Assembly (NCBI RefSeq): GCF_014646655.1 | Contig: NZ_BMNR01000001.1 | Location: 626,572 to 690,571, forward strand | DNA length: 64,000 nucleotides | Reading direction: 5' to 3' | Origin: Yeosuana aromativorans | GTDB lineage: Bacteria > Bacteroidota > Bacteroidia > Flavobacteriales > Flavobacteriaceae | In this document: in pieces, positions 24,885 to 35,251 of the stretch | How positions within the stretch are numbered: the first letter of the stretch is position 1 | How the letters are laid out: each line of letters starts with the position of its first letter | The notes under the pieces: model-generated | What the model saw: the letters and a program-made list of their open reading frames with translations, nothing else | Told to the model about the DNA's origin: nothing | Databases searched by the model: none | Translations under genes and position numbers: made by a program

Positions 24885-27800
24885 ATGTTGAAGAAACAAG
24901 GAATGTATTTGCCAGAATTTGAACACGATAACTGTGGTGCTGGCTTTATTTGTAGTTTAAAAGGAATAAAGTCTAATGACATTATCCATAAAGCTCTGGA
25001 AATTCTTGAAAAATTAGAACACAGAGGTGCCGTAAGTTCAGATGGCAAAACGGGTGATGGTGCTGGTATTTTAATAGATATCCCTCATGATTTTTTTAAA
25101 GAAAACTGCAGTTTTAAATTACCTAAGCCAGGAAGCTATGCCGTGAGCAACGTGTTCTTGCCAAAAAGAGAAAACCAACAAACGTTTTGTATCAATGTTT
25201 TTGAAAAACATATTAAAGAACAAGGCCTTCATGTTTTGGGCTGGAGAGATGTTCCCGTTGATGTTTCAGTGTTAGGTGAATTAGCCGCCAAAACTCAACC
25301 CTATGTTAAACAAGTATTTGTTGGAAAAGAATCTTCTAAACAAGATGATTTTGAGTTTAATTTAAAATTGTTCATCGCCAGAAAAAAAGCAGAACATGAA
25401 ATATATGGCTCTAAACTTTCTGAGAGTTCATTTTTCTACCTTCCTAGTTTATCAACCAAAATCATCATCTATAAAGGATTATTGGTGCCAGAAGACATTA
25501 AATTGTTCTACAAGGATTTAACCGATCCGCTATTTGTTACCAGACTTGCATTGGTGCATCAACGTTTCTCAACAAACACCTTCCCAACCTGGGATTTGGC
25601 ACAACCTTTTAGATATATGTGCCATAATGGTGAAATCAATACCTTAAGAGGAAATGTGGCCAGAATGTTTTCTCGGCAAGAACTGATGAAAAGCGATTGG
25701 TTTGGGGAGGATATCAAAAACATATTACCAATAGTGCTTCCTGGAAAATCAGATTCTGCTTCTATGGATATGGTTGTTGAATTGTTACTCATGACCGGAC
25801 GTTCATTGCCTGAAGTGATGATGATGCTCATTCCTGAAGCTTGGGAAAAAAATCCAGAGATGTCTGAAGCCAAAAAGGCGTTCTATGAGTTTAACTCATG
25901 TTTGATGGAACCTTGGGATGGCCCCGCTTCTATCCCATTCACCGATGGTAATTATATTGGTGCTGTACTGGACAGAAATGGTTTGCGTCCATCAAGATAC
26001 ACCGTTACAAAAAGCGGTTATGTTATCATGTCCTCAGAAACCGGTGTTATAGAAATTGAGCCTAAAAACGTGGAATATCACGGCCGATTAGAGCCCGGTA
26101 AAATGTTCTTGGTTGACATGAACGAAGGCCGTATTGTAAACGATGAAGAAATTAAAGAGGAAATCGCTACTAGACATCCATATAAAAAGTGGCTGGATAA
26201 GAACTTGGTACATCTTAAAGATATTCCTTATAATGATTGTCCAGTATTCTTTAACGAAGAAAACTTACTGAAAAGACAAGTTATTTTCGGTTATACAGAA
26301 GAAGACATCAAGACCATTATTTTACCAATGGCCCAAGGGGGGAAAGAACCTATTGGATCCATGGGAAGCGACACGCCGCTAGCGGTTCTGTCTGATAGAC
26401 CTCAACTTATATACAACTACTTCAAACAGTTATTTGCGCAAGTTACAAACCCACCACTTGATGGTATTCGTGAAGAGCTTATCACTGATATCAGTTTGAC
26501 CTTGGGCAGTGACTCTAATATCTTTGACCTTAATGAAGATCATTGTAAAAAATTAAAAATTAAAAATCCTGTTATTTCAAAACAAGATTTAGATAAAATA
26601 AAAAGCTATCAAAATCCAAACTTTAAAGTTACTTCCATCCCCATTTTATACGAAGTAAAAAAAGGACATAATGGGTTAGAGGAAGCCTTGGAAGAAACAC
26701 TTTCTTCCGTTTCAAAAGCTATTGATGAAGGTACCAATATTGTAATCTTATCTGACAGAGGCGTTAATGAAACCATGGCCCCGATTCCAACGCTTTTAGC
26801 ATGTTCTTATGTTAATAGTGCATTAAGAACTTTAGGAAAACGCTCTAAAGTAAGCATCATTGTGGAGTCGGCCGAGCCTCGTGAAGTCCATCATTTTGCA
26901 TTATTGTTTGGCTATGGTGCCAGTGCCATCAATCCATATATGGTTAATGAAATCATTGAAAATAAAATCACAGAATTAGATACCACTATTGATACTCAAG
27001 AAGCTGTAGAAAACTATAATAAAGCAGTTGGAAAAGGCATCTTAAAAGTGATGAACAAAATAGGGATTTCAACGCTTAACTCCTATCGTGGTTCACAATT
27101 GTTTGAATGTATAGGAATCAATACGAATGTGGTCAACAAATATTTCCCAAATACCGTAACAAGAATACAAGGAATAGGCTTGCACGAAATTGAAAAAGAA
27201 ATCAGCAAGCGCTACTTAAACGCTTATAAAGAACGTAACATTGCAGCCGATTTAGATTTAGAAGTCGGTGGTCAATACCGCTGGAGACGTAATGGTGAGC
27301 AACACATGTTCAATCCATTAACGGTTGCCAAATTACAGGAATCCGTTCGTAGCAATAAGCCTGATACTTATAAAGAATATTCAGAACTTATCAATAACCA
27401 GTCTAAGCATTTAATGACCATTAGAGGCTTGTTCCAATTCACTAATTACGACCCTATTTCCATTGATGAGGTGGAACCTTGGACAGAAATTGTGAAGCGT
27501 TTTAAAACAGGTGCCATGTCTTACGGCTCTATTAGTAAAGAAGCACACGAGAATTTGGCAGTGGCCATGAACCGAATTGGTGGTAAAAGCAACTCTGGAG
27601 AAGGTGGTGAAGACGAAGAACGCTTTTATAAAGATGCCAATGGCGATTGGAAAAACAGTGCCATAAAACAAGTGGCATCGGGCCGATTTGGAGTCACATC
27701 CAATTACCTTACCAATGCTTCAGAAATTCAAATTAAAATGGCTCAAGGAGCCAAGCCAGGTGAAGGTGGGCAATTACCAGGACCAAAAGTAAACCCAAGC

Positions 27801-29384
27801 ATTGCCAAAACAAGAAATTCAACGCCATACGTAGGACTGATTTCTCCACCACCTCATCACGATATTTATTCCATTGAGGATTTATCACAATTGATATACG
27901 ATTTAAAATCTGCCAATCGTGATGCCAGAATCAATGTGAAACTGGTTTCAGAAGTTGGAGTAGGTACAGTTGCTGCTGGGGTTTCAAAAGCAAAAGCTGA
28001 CGTGATTTTAATTTCAGGTCACGATGGTGGTACCGGTGCATCTCCATTAACATCGCTTAAACATGCTGGATTGCCTTGGGAATTAGGCCTGGCTGAAGCA
28101 CAACAAACCTTGGTGATGAACGATTTAAGAAATCGTGTGGTTTTAGAATGTGATGGCCAGTTAAAAACTGGGCGTGACGTTGCGATTGCTTGCTTGCTTG
28201 GGGCCGAAGAATTTGGCTTTGCCACAGCGCCTTTGGTAGCGTCAGGCTGTATCATGATGCGTGTATGCCACTTAAATACATGCCCTGTTGGTATTGCCAC
28301 TCAAAACCCAGAATTGCGCAAAAAATTTGAGGGCAAACCAGAACACGTTGTTAACTTCATGTATTTTGTAGCACAGGAGTTGCGTGAAATTATGGCAAAA
28401 CTTGGATTTAGAACCGTTAACGAAATGGTCGGCCAAGTTCAAAAACTCAATAGAAATAATGCCATTGAACATTATAAGGCTTTAGGTATTGATTTAACAC
28501 CTATTTTACATAGAGTTCCGGTTGCTCCTAATACCAAATTATACAATACAGAGAAGCAGGATCATCATATGGAAAAATCGTTGGATTTTAAAATTATAAA
28601 TAAAGCACATCCGGCTCTTTTCAGAAAAGAAAAAACCGTTTTGGATTTCAAGATATGCAACATGGACAGAACCACGGGAGCCATTTTAAGTAATGAAATT
28701 TCTAAGATTTATGGTGCACAAGGCTTACCTGAAAACACCTTAAAAATAAACTTTACAGGGTCTGCTGGTCAAAGTTTTGGAGCCTTCTCAACACATGGCC
28801 TTACCCTAGTGGTTAGCGGTAACACCAATGATTATTTAGGGAAAGGGTTGTCTGGTGCGAAATTAATCATCAAAGTTCCTGAAGAAGCAACCATTGTTCC
28901 TGAGAAAAACGTCATTGTTGGAAACGTGGCCTTATATGGAGCCACTGCTGGTGAAGCCTATATCAATGGAAAAGCAGGGGAACGTTTCTGTGTAAGAAAC
29001 TCAGGGGCTAAAGCCGTTGTTGAAGGTATTGGTGACCATGGTTGTGAATATATGACCGGAGGAACTGCTGTTATTCTTGGAGAAGTAGGCCGTAATTTTG
29101 GTGCCGGTATGAGTGGTGGTATTGCCTATGTCTATGATACTAACAAGACCTTCAAAAAACATTGCAATACTGAAGGCTTAAACCTTGATCCAGTTACCGA
29201 AACGGAGGATATTGCAACATTAAAAGGCTTAATAGAAAATCATTACAATGCTACATTAAGTCCGTTGGCACAGCGCATCTTGGAAAAATGGGAGGCTGAA
29301 TTACCAAAATTCATCAAAGTGCTTCCAGAGGAATACAGACAAGCTTTAATCAGATTAGAAAAAGAAAATCTTATAACACTTTAA
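24885..29384 (+). CDS. gltB: Glutamate synthase (NADPH), large subunit
   Basis: From the ATG at 24885 the product is about 1499 residues. It has an N-terminal glutaminase domain with the nucleophile Cys in EHDNCGAGF exposed after a short propeptide, as usual for GltB, and CHNGEINTLRGN. A central domain, the FMN-binding synthase domain (EGGEDEERF, GHDGGTGASPL) and the [3Fe-4S] motif MRVCHLNTCPVG (with the first Cys in SGCIMM) follow, ending in the C-terminal beta-helix. The longer frame from TTG 24849 is rejected because that TTG lies in the -7-like box. With gltD it converts glutamine plus 2-oxoglutarate to two glutamates. Confidence 0.96.
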   Translation: MLKKQGMYLPEFEHDNCGAGFICSLKGIKSNDIIHKALEILEKLEHRGAVSSDGKTGDGAGILIDIPHDFFKENCSFKLPKPGSYAVSNVFLPKRENQQTFCINVFEKHIKEQGLHVLGWRDVPVDVSVLGELAAKTQPYVKQVFVGKESSKQDDFEFNLKLFIARKKAEHEIYGSKLSESSFFYLPSLSTKIIIYKGLLVPEDIKLFYKDLTDPLFVTRLALVHQRFSTNTFPTWDLAQPFRYMCHNGEINTLRGNVARMFSRQELMKSDWFGEDIKNILPIVLPGKSDSASMDMVVELLLMTGRSLPEVMMMLIPEAWEKNPEMSEAKKAFYEFNSCLMEPWDGPASIPFTDGNYIGAVLDRNGLRPSRYTVTKSGYVIMSSETGVIEIEPKNVEYHGRLEPGKMFLVDMNEGRIVNDEEIKEEIATRHPYKKWLDKNLVHLKDIPYNDCPVFFNEENLLKRQVIFGYTEEDIKTIILPMAQGGKEPIGSMGSDTPLAVLSDRPQLIYNYFKQLFAQVTNPPLDGIREELITDISLTLGSDSNIFDLNEDHCKKLKIKNPVISKQDLDKIKSYQNPNFKVTSIPILYEVKKGHNGLEEALEETLSSVSKAIDEGTNIVILSDRGVNETMAPIPTLLACSYVNSALRTLGKRSKVSIIVESAEPREVHHFALLFGYGASAINPYMVNEIIENKITELDTTIDTQEAVENYNKAVGKGILKVMNKIGISTLNSYRGSQLFECIGINTNVVNKYFPNTVTRIQGIGLHEIEKEISKRYLNAYKERNIAADLDLEVGGQYRWRRNGEQHMFNPLTVAKLQESVRSNKPDTYKEYSELINNQSKHLMTIRGLFQFTNYDPISIDEVEPWTEIVKRFKTGAMSYGSISKEAHENLAVAMNRIGGKSNSGEGGEDEERFYKDANGDWKNSAIKQVASGRFGVTSNYLTNASEIQIKMAQGAKPGEGGQLPGPKVNPSIAKTRNSTPYVGLISPPPHHDIYSIEDLSQLIYDLKSANRDARINVKLVSEVGVGTVAAGVSKAKADVILISGHDGGTGASPLTSLKHAGLPWELGLAEAQQTLVMNDLRNRVVLECDGQLKTGRDVAIACLLGAEEFGFATAPLVASGCIMMRVCHLNTCPVGIATQNPELRKKFEGKPEHVVNFMYFVAQELREIMAKLGFRTVNEMVGQVQKLNRNNAIEHYKALGIDLTPILHRVPVAPNTKLYNTEKQDHHMEKSLDFKIINKAHPALFRKEKTVLDFKICNMDRTTGAILSNEISKIYGAQGLPENTLKINFTGSAGQSFGAFSTHGLTLVVSGNTNDYLGKGLSGAKLIIKVPEEATIVPEKNVIVGNVALYGATAGEAYINGKAGERFCVRNSGAKAVVEGIGDHGCEYMTGGTAVILGEVGRNFGAGMSGGIAYVYDTNKTFKKHCNTEGLNLDPVTETEDIATLKGLIENHYNATLSPLAQRILEKWEAELPKFIKVLPEEYRQALIRLEKENLITL

Positions 29385-29388
29385 GACT

Positions 29389-30855
29389 ATGGGAAAGATC
29401 ACAGGATTTTTGGAATATGAAAGAGAAGTAGAACAGTATGAGCCTGTTGAAAACAGGGTCAACAACTACAAGGAATTTACCATTCCAATGGAAGAAAAAG
29501 CCCTTAAAAACCAAGGTGCTAGATGTATGGACTGCGGTATCCCCTTTTGTCATAGTGGTTGTCCACTAGGGAATTTAATACCAGATTTCAATGATAATGT
29601 TTACAAAGGCAAATGGAAAGAGGCTGCTAAAATTTTGCACTCAACCAATAATTTCCCAGAATTCACGGGGAGATTATGCCCAGCTCCTTGTGAAGAAGCT
29701 TGTGTGCTTGGCATCAATGAAGACCCTGTTACCATTGAAAACATTGAAAAAAATATTGTTGAAACCGCCTTTAAAGAAGGTTGGATTACGGCACAACCTC
29801 CGCAGACCAGAACAGGCAAATCGGTTGCCGTAATAGGTTCTGGACCATCAGGCTTGGCGGCTGCCCAACAACTCAATAGAGCTGGTCATTTAGTAACCGT
29901 TTTTGAACGGGATGCCAAAGTAGGCGGTTTATTGCGTTTTGGAATTCCCGATTTTAAAATGGAAAAACACGTTATTGATAGACGTGTGGCCGTTTTAGAA
30001 GAAGAAGGTATTACCTTTAAAACCAATGCCCATGTTGGGAAAAACATTAGTGTTGAAACACTTAAAAATGAGTTTGATGCCATTGTGTTATGTGGTGGTG
30101 CAACTGTAAGACGTGGCATTCCTATAAAAGGCGCGCATTTAAAAGGCGTGCATCAAGCCATGGACTTTTTAAAACAAAATAATCAACGTGTTAGTGGTAT
30201 CACTGATTTTGATGAAGTTTTAACGGCCAAAGACAAACATGTTATTGTTATTGGTGGTGGTGACACAGGATCAGACTGTATAGGAACATCCAATCGTCAT
30301 GGCGCAAAATCCGTGACCAATTTTGAGATTCTTCCAAAGCCAACCACAGGAAGGCCGGCGAATCAGCCATGGCCTTACTGGCCTATGCGTTTACGTACCA
30401 GCTCATCCCACAAAGAAGGTGTAGAACGCTTTTTTAGTATTTCAACCAAGGAATTTTTAGGTGATAAAGACGGTAATTTAACAGGGTTGATCACTACTGA
30501 AGTGGAATGGGTATTTAAAGATGGCGAACGTCCTCAATTAAAAGAAATACCAAACACTGAAAAGCATTGGGATTGTGATTTGGTTTTATTGGCACTTGGG
30601 TTTACCGGAGCTGAAACCACACTTGTTGAGCAACTTGGTTTAGAAACAGATTTTAGGACAAATATCAAATCTAATATCAAAAATTATATGACCAACGTGC
30701 CTGGTATTTTTGTAGCTGGAGATATGCGCAGAGGTCAATCATTAATTGTTTGGGCTATTTCTGAAGGCAGACAGGCTGCCCATCATGTAGACTCCTATTT
30801 AATGGGGCATTCTAATTTGCCTTTAAAAGATGACAACGATTTGCCTAGGGTTTAA
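29389..30855 (+). CDS. gltD: Glutamate synthase, small subunit
   Basis: A 488-residue flavoprotein that passes electrons from NADPH to GltB. The N-terminal cysteine-rich region (CMDCGIPFCHSGCPLGN, then LCPAPCEEACVLG) holds two [4Fe-4S] clusters. FAD binding is at VIGSGPSGLAAAQQL (about residue 147), NADPH binding at VIGGGDTGSDC (about 285), and the second FAD contact is GIFVAGDMRRGQSL. It starts 4 bp after the gltB stop, so the two are co-translated. Confidence 0.96.
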   Translation: MGKITGFLEYEREVEQYEPVENRVNNYKEFTIPMEEKALKNQGARCMDCGIPFCHSGCPLGNLIPDFNDNVYKGKWKEAAKILHSTNNFPEFTGRLCPAPCEEACVLGINEDPVTIENIEKNIVETAFKEGWITAQPPQTRTGKSVAVIGSGPSGLAAAQQLNRAGHLVTVFERDAKVGGLLRFGIPDFKMEKHVIDRRVAVLEEEGITFKTNAHVGKNISVETLKNEFDAIVLCGGATVRRGIPIKGAHLKGVHQAMDFLKQNNQRVSGITDFDEVLTAKDKHVIVIGGGDTGSDCIGTSNRHGAKSVTNFEILPKPTTGRPANQPWPYWPMRLRTSSSHKEGVERFFSISTKEFLGDKDGNLTGLITTEVEWVFKDGERPQLKEIPNTEKHWDCDLVLLALGFTGAETTLVEQLGLETDFRTNIKSNIKNYMTNVPGIFVAGDMRRGQSLIVWAISEGRQAAHHVDSYLMGHSNLPLKDDNDLPRV

Positions 30856-30869
30856 ACACTCTAGGCTTT
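30843..30869 (+). terminator. Possible weak terminator at the end of gltD
   Basis: GCCTAG (30843-30848) and CTAGGC (30861-30866) pair across the gltD stop codon and are followed by TTT only. It is weaker than the other terminators here. Confidence 0.35.
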
Positions 30870-30931
30870 ACAACAAAAACTTGCAAGCGTATAATACCGC
30901 TGTTTGAGAAGTTTTAATTTTTTTTAACAAC

Positions 30932-30957
30932 TTTGTTTTTATAAAGCAGTAAATTTG
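30932..30957 (+). promoter_or_regulatory. Promoter of the small membrane protein / SulP / carbonic anhydrase unit
   Basis: TAAATTTG (30950-30957) is a perfect -7 match 19 bp before the ATG. TTTG (30932-30935) lies 14 bp upstream of it, slightly short for the -33 box. Confidence 0.5.
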
Positions 30958-30976
30958 CCGTCTTGATTAAATAATA

Positions 30977-31261
30977 ATGAAAAAAAACACAATAGCAATC
31001 TTACTAACTGTATTGTTTATGGCGCTTATTTCAGCCCCATCAATAATTGTTGCTATTGATGATTCTGTTGATACGTCCATATTTTATGGTATTACAGAAG
31101 AAGAAAGTCAAACCTTTAAATTAACCTTGACAAAAGGGTTTAGTGAGTTAGAAAATTTCTTCGTTTCACCTAACAAACAATATTCTGGGTATCAGCACAA
31201 AACTTATCCCAAACCACACTTAAACCTTATCTCTCCGCCACCGGAACTTCGCATATTATAA
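30977..31261 (+). CDS. Small secreted or membrane-anchored protein, unknown function
   Basis: A 94-residue protein with a strongly hydrophobic N-terminus (residues 5-26, signal peptide or anchor), an acidic stretch (IDDSVDTSIFYGITEEESQTF) and a Pro-rich C-terminus (HLNLISPPPELRIL). It has a good -7 box and a normal start. It lies 81 bp upstream of the SulP-type transporter gene and may be co-transcribed with it. I recognise no family; a small partner of the transporter is possible but unproven. Confidence 0.65.
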   Translation: MKKNTIAILLTVLFMALISAPSIIVAIDDSVDTSIFYGITEEESQTFKLTLTKGFSELENFFVSPNKQYSGYQHKTYPKPHLNLISPPPELRIL

Positions 31262-31342
31262 TTCTATCAGCTTTATTAAAGCTCAACTTTTAAATTTTTA
31301 ACAACATTTAGATTTTTTCTAAATGCATAAAATTATTATAAT

Positions 31343-32935
31343 ATGTTTAAATATATTAAAAATGACTTGCCAGCGAGTATAGTCGTCTTTTTTGTAGCAT
31401 TACCGTTATGTTTAGGTATTGCTTTGGCTAGTGGCGCTCCATTATTCTCAGGAGTTATAGCCGGAATTATCGGAGGTATTGTCGTGGGCTCATTGAGTGG
31501 CTCAAAAATTGGTGTTAGCGGTCCTGCCGCAGGTTTGGCAGCCATAGTCTTAACCGCCATTGGAACATTGGGTGGTTATGAAAACTTTTTAGTAGCTGTC
31601 GTGTTGGGAGGCATCATCCAACTGATATTTGGAGTTTTAAAAGCAGGTGTTATAGGCTACTATTTCCCATCTTCTGTTATAAAAGGGATGTTAACCGGTA
31701 TTGGTATCATCATTATTTTAAAGCAAATTCCTCATTTTTTTGGGTATGATGGCAATCCAGAAGGGTCTTGGTCATTCATACAAATTGATGGTGAAAATTC
31801 CTTTTCGGAATTAATCAATATGATTAACTACATCAAACCAGGTTCGGCTTTAATTGGTTTAATTGGTCTAGGTATCTTAATTTTTTGGGATAAAGTTCTA
31901 TCTAAAAAGCACAAGTTTTTTCAGGTTATTCAAGGACCATTAGTGGCTGTTATTATTGGAATTGTTTTTTATGCCTTAACACAAACAAATACAATTTGGG
32001 GGATTTCTCCAACTCATTTGGTAAGTGTCCCTATTCCAGAAGATGCCATATCATTCTTAAACCAATTTAGTTTTCCTAATTTTAATGCTATTACAAACCC
32101 TGAGATATGGATTACGGCTTTTACCATTGCGCTAGTTGCCAGTTTAGAAACACTTTTATGTGTTGAAGCAACCGATAAATTAGACCCACACAAAAATGTG
32201 ACCCCAACAAACAGGGAGCTATTGGCCCAAGGAACAGGCAACATCATTTCAGGACTAGTTGGTGGATTACCCATTACACAAGTCATTGTTAGAAGTTCTG
32301 CCAATATTCAATCCGGTGGACGAACCAAGTTTTCGGCTATATTTCATGGGTTTCTTTTATTGATATCGGTTATCTTAATTCCAAGGTTACTCAACATGAT
32401 TCCATTATCTGTTTTGGCTGCCATCTTATTGGTGGTTGGTTATAAATTGGCCAAACCGTCCTTGTTCAAAAAAATGTATGGATTGGGTTGGAAACAATCC
32501 ATTCCCTTTTTTGTTACCGTAATAGGGATTATCTTTACAGATTTACTTGTCGGAATTAGTTTAGGGCTTTTGGTTGGTGTTGTGGTCATCCTTCTAAAAA
32601 GTTATCAAAATTCGCATTTTCTTCATATTGAGGATAAAAGCAATGGAAAGCACAAAATAAAAATGACGCTTGCCGAAGAAGTCACCTTTTTTAACAAAGG
32701 TGCTATTTTAAAGGAATTGGAACGTCTTCCAATAGATACTTATTTAGAAATAAATTTGATGAAAACCAGATATTTAGACCACGATATTATAGAAATTCTA
32801 GATGATTTTGCATTTAAAGCAAAAGAACGTAACATTGATATCAAGTTAGTATCAAAACGCGGTGTTGTAGAAAATCCACCAAGTTTTATTGGCTTCTTCA
32901 AGGAAAGACCAAAATCAACATTAAGTTTAAGTTAA
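31343..32935 (+). CDS. SulP-family anion transporter, probable bicarbonate uptake
   Basis: A 530-residue transporter with 12-14 membrane segments. SulP features are FFVALPLCLGIALASG, the GSLSGSKIGVSGPAAGL loop and IASLETLL-type helix (VASLETLLCVEATDKLDP). The C-terminal part (from about 435: MTLAEEVTFFNKGAILKEL) is STAS-like. The gene is 7 bp upstream of a beta-carbonic anhydrase gene, an arrangement known for SulP bicarbonate transporters. The product therefore probably supplies bicarbonate, for example to PEP carboxylase and other carboxylases. Sulfate transport is the alternative; no sulfur genes are nearby. Confidence 0.88.
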   Translation: MFKYIKNDLPASIVVFFVALPLCLGIALASGAPLFSGVIAGIIGGIVVGSLSGSKIGVSGPAAGLAAIVLTAIGTLGGYENFLVAVVLGGIIQLIFGVLKAGVIGYYFPSSVIKGMLTGIGIIIILKQIPHFFGYDGNPEGSWSFIQIDGENSFSELINMINYIKPGSALIGLIGLGILIFWDKVLSKKHKFFQVIQGPLVAVIIGIVFYALTQTNTIWGISPTHLVSVPIPEDAISFLNQFSFPNFNAITNPEIWITAFTIALVASLETLLCVEATDKLDPHKNVTPTNRELLAQGTGNIISGLVGGLPITQVIVRSSANIQSGGRTKFSAIFHGFLLLISVILIPRLLNMIPLSVLAAILLVVGYKLAKPSLFKKMYGLGWKQSIPFFVTVIGIIFTDLLVGISLGLLVGVVVILLKSYQNSHFLHIEDKSNGKHKIKMTLAEEVTFFNKGAILKELERLPIDTYLEINLMKTRYLDHDIIEILDDFAFKAKERNIDIKLVSKRGVVENPPSFIGFFKERPKSTLSLS

Positions 32936-32942
32936 AAAACAC

Positions 32943-33572
32943 ATGAAAGCACATACAAGAGAAACACAGGCAACCATGACGCCTCAAAAGTCATTACAAT
33001 TTTTAAAAGAAGGAAATCAAAGATTTCAAAACAATTTAAAAGCCAATAGGAATTTACTGGAACAAGTTAACGATACCAGTGACGGTCAATTTCCGTTTGC
33101 AACCATTTTAAGCTGTATCGACTCAAGGGTATCGGCCGAGTTGGTTTTTGACCAAGGTCTGGGCGATATTTTTAGTGTTAGGATAGCCGGTAATTTTGTA
33201 AACGAAGACATCCTTGGAAGCATGGAGTTTGCTTGTAAACTGGCCGGCACAAAACTCATTGTTGTTTTGGGCCACACCAGTTGTGGCGCCATAAAAGGAG
33301 CCTGCGATGACGCCAAACTTGGAAATTTAACCGCCATGCTTAGCAAAATAAAACCTGCTGTAAAAGCGGTTAAAGAACCCATGGATTCCAGTTTAAGGAA
33401 TTCCAAAAATCAGGAATTTGTTGATAATGTATCAAAAATGAACGTTCAATTAACTATTGATAGAATTCATGCCGAAAGTCCTGTACTTAGTGATATGGAA
33501 AAAAATGGAGACATCATGATTATTGGCGCCATGTATGACATTAACACGGGTGCCGTTACTTTTTTTGAATAA
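32943..33572 (+). CDS. Beta-class carbonic anhydrase
   Basis: A 209-residue zinc enzyme interconverting CO2 and bicarbonate. Zinc ligands are visible as Cys in LSCIDSRVSAE (with the Asp-Arg dyad), His in VVLGHTSCGAI and Cys in the same motif. The N-terminal helix LQFLKEGNQRF is typical of this class. The gene is tightly coupled to the SulP gene (7 bp). No signal peptide is seen, so it acts in the cytoplasm. Confidence 0.95.
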   Translation: MKAHTRETQATMTPQKSLQFLKEGNQRFQNNLKANRNLLEQVNDTSDGQFPFATILSCIDSRVSAELVFDQGLGDIFSVRIAGNFVNEDILGSMEFACKLAGTKLIVVLGHTSCGAIKGACDDAKLGNLTAMLSKIKPAVKAVKEPMDSSLRNSKNQEFVDNVSKMNVQLTIDRIHAESPVLSDMEKNGDIMIIGAMYDINTGAVTFFE

Positions 33573-33605
33573 TCACTAGAAAATAAATTGAAAAAGAAAA
33601 CGTCT

Positions 33606-33643
33606 AAAAGCGGTATTGATTTAAAAGGCAATGCCGCTTTTTT
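33606..33643. terminator. Bidirectional terminator between carbonic anhydrase and fbp
   Basis: The arms aaaagcggtattg (33606-33618) and caatgccgctttt (33629-33641) pair with one G-T wobble and are followed by a T-run. It overlaps the start of the fbp stop region. Confidence 0.85.
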
Positions 33644-34649
33644 ATTGTGCGTCTCTCATAAATTCCTCAACTTTTTCAACCATATTTTTACTTCCGCAAA
33701 CAAACGGAACACGCTCGTGTAGTTCTGTTGGTTGTATATCCAAAATCCTTGTAAACCCATCACTTGCTTTTCCGTTAGCCTGCTCGGCAAGAAAAGCCAT
33801 CGGGTTACATTCATACAACAACCGCAATTTACCATTGGAATTTAAGGAGCTCTTTGGATACAGATAAACACCGCCTTTTATCATATTTCTATGGAAATCT
33901 GACACCAAAGACCCAATATATCTTGATGTATATGGTCTGTCCCCTTCTTCTTTTTGGCAATATTTTATATAGTTTTTTATGCCTTGTGGAAAATGGATAT
34001 AATTTCCTTCATTTACTGAATAAATATGGCCGTTTTCTGGGAATTGCATGTTGGGGTGTGACAAATAAAATGTTCCAATGGCAGGGTTAAGTGTAAACCC
34101 ATTCACACCATGACCGGTAGTGTAAACAAGCATCGTAGACGTTCCATAAACCACATAACCTGCAGCCACTTGTTGATTCCCTCTCTGTAAAAAATCCTCA
34201 ATGGTAACGGGTGTTCCAATGGGTGTTACCCTCCTGTAAATGGAAAAAATAGTCCCCACCGATACATTTACATCAATATTTGAAGACCCATCCAAAGGAT
34301 CTATCAAAACAACATATTTATTTTGATGGTTCTCGTCTTGACTGTTAATAGAAATGAAATCATCTTCTTCCTCGCTGGCAATGCCACAAACTATATTTCT
34401 ATTGGTAAGCGTTTGAATAAACTTCTCATTGGCATACACATCCAGTTTTTGTTGGTCTTCACCTTGAATATTAACATCGCCGGCAGCTCCAATAATATCA
34501 ACTAATCCGGCTTTATTAACCTCATGGTTCACTACTTTTGCCGCTAAGCGAATAGAATTGATAAGACTTGACAATTCCCCTGATGAATACTTAAAAGCAG
34601 CTTGGTTTTCTATAATAAATTCACCTAATGTTTGTTTTTTATTGGCCAT
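33642..34649 (-). CDS. fbp: Fructose-1,6-bisphosphatase class I
   Basis: A 335-residue gluconeogenic phosphatase. The metal/phosphate site is [21 protein letters not shown] (about residue 125), with the upstream GIASEEEDD providing further metal ligands. [22 protein letters not shown] and [20 protein letters not shown] match the substrate-binding part of class I enzymes. The location next to carboxylation functions fits anabolic carbon flow. It is a single gene, divergent from the GNAT-aspartate kinase unit. Confidence 0.95.
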   Translation of the reverse strand: MANKKQTLGEFIIENQAAFKYSSGELSSLINSIRLAAKVVNHEVNKAGLVDIIGAAGDVNIQGEDQQKLDVYANEKFIQTLTNRNIVCGIASEEEDDFISINSQDENHQNKYVVLIDPLDGSSNIDVNVSVGTIFSIYRRVTPIGTPVTIEDFLQRGNQQVAAGYVVYGTSTMLVYTTGHGVNGFTLNPAIGTFYLSHPNMQFPENGHIYSVNEGNYIHFPQGIKNYIKYCQKEEGDRPYTSRYIGSLVSDFHRNMIKGGVYLYPKSSLNSNGKLRLLYECNPMAFLAEQANGKASDGFTRILDIQPTELHERVPFVCGSKNMVEKVEEFMRDAQ

Positions 34650-34746
34650 GAATACTGTTGATTTGTTTGTGCAAATATCTACCTTTTTTAAATGAACTAC
34701 AACGTTTTAGTGCAATAATGCCATATTTATATAACGAACTTTACGT

Positions 34747-34754
34747 TATCTTTG
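34747..34754 (+). promoter_or_regulatory. -7 promoter element of the GNAT-aspartate kinase unit
   Basis: TATCTTTG is a perfect TAnnTTTG match, 16 bp before the ATG at 34771. Confidence 0.5.
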
Positions 34755-34770
34755 AATCAAATTTCAAAAT

Positions 34771-35250
34771 ATGACTTTTACAATTAGAGATGCCGTTAAA
34801 AATGATATGCCTCAGGTATTAAAGCTTATTAATGAATTGGCCGTATTTGAAAAAGAACCCGATGCCGTTGAAGTTACCGTGGACGATTTAGAGCAAGACG
34901 GTTTTGGCAACAATCCGGCTTTCCATTGTTTTGTTGCAGAAGTAAATAATAAAATTGAAGGCATGGCTTTGGTTTACCAACGCTATTCTACTTGGAAAGG
35001 CAAAACAATACACCTTGAGGATTTAATAGTTAGCGAAGCTATGAGAGGTTCAGGTATTGGATCTGCTTTGTTGGATGAAGTTGTTAAATACGCCCATCAT
35101 TTGGGAGTGAAACGGATTAATTGGGAAGTACTGGACTGGAATGAGCCCGCCATTGTTTTTTATGAAAAAAAAGGTGCTAATGTAATGCGTGATTGGAACG
35201 TTGTACATTTAGATGAGCAAGGCATTAAAAATTACATTTCAAAATTATAA
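34771..35250 (+). CDS. GNAT N-acetyltransferase, spermidine/spermine acetyltransferase-like
   Basis: A 159-residue GNAT protein. IHLEDLIVSEAMRGSGIGSALL contains the acetyl-CoA pyrophosphate loop (RGSGIG), and INWEVLDWNEPAIVFYEKKGA is the typical C-terminal strand-helix. The sequence resembles the diamine/thialysine acetyltransferase (SAT2-like) branch, whose substrates are small amines. The substrate here is unproven. It ends 1 bp before the aspartate kinase start, so the two genes are likely coupled. Confidence 0.85.
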   Translation: MTFTIRDAVKNDMPQVLKLINELAVFEKEPDAVEVTVDDLEQDGFGNNPAFHCFVAEVNNKIEGMALVYQRYSTWKGKTIHLEDLIVSEAMRGSGIGSALLDEVVKYAHHLGVKRINWEVLDWNEPAIVFYEKKGANVMRDWNVVHLDEQGIKNYISKL

Positions 35251-35251
35251 C

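Noticed and set aside
35213-35251. Aspartate kinase start inside the GNAT gene
   Set aside because: The conserved N-terminus begins at the ATG 35252, one base after the GNAT stop.
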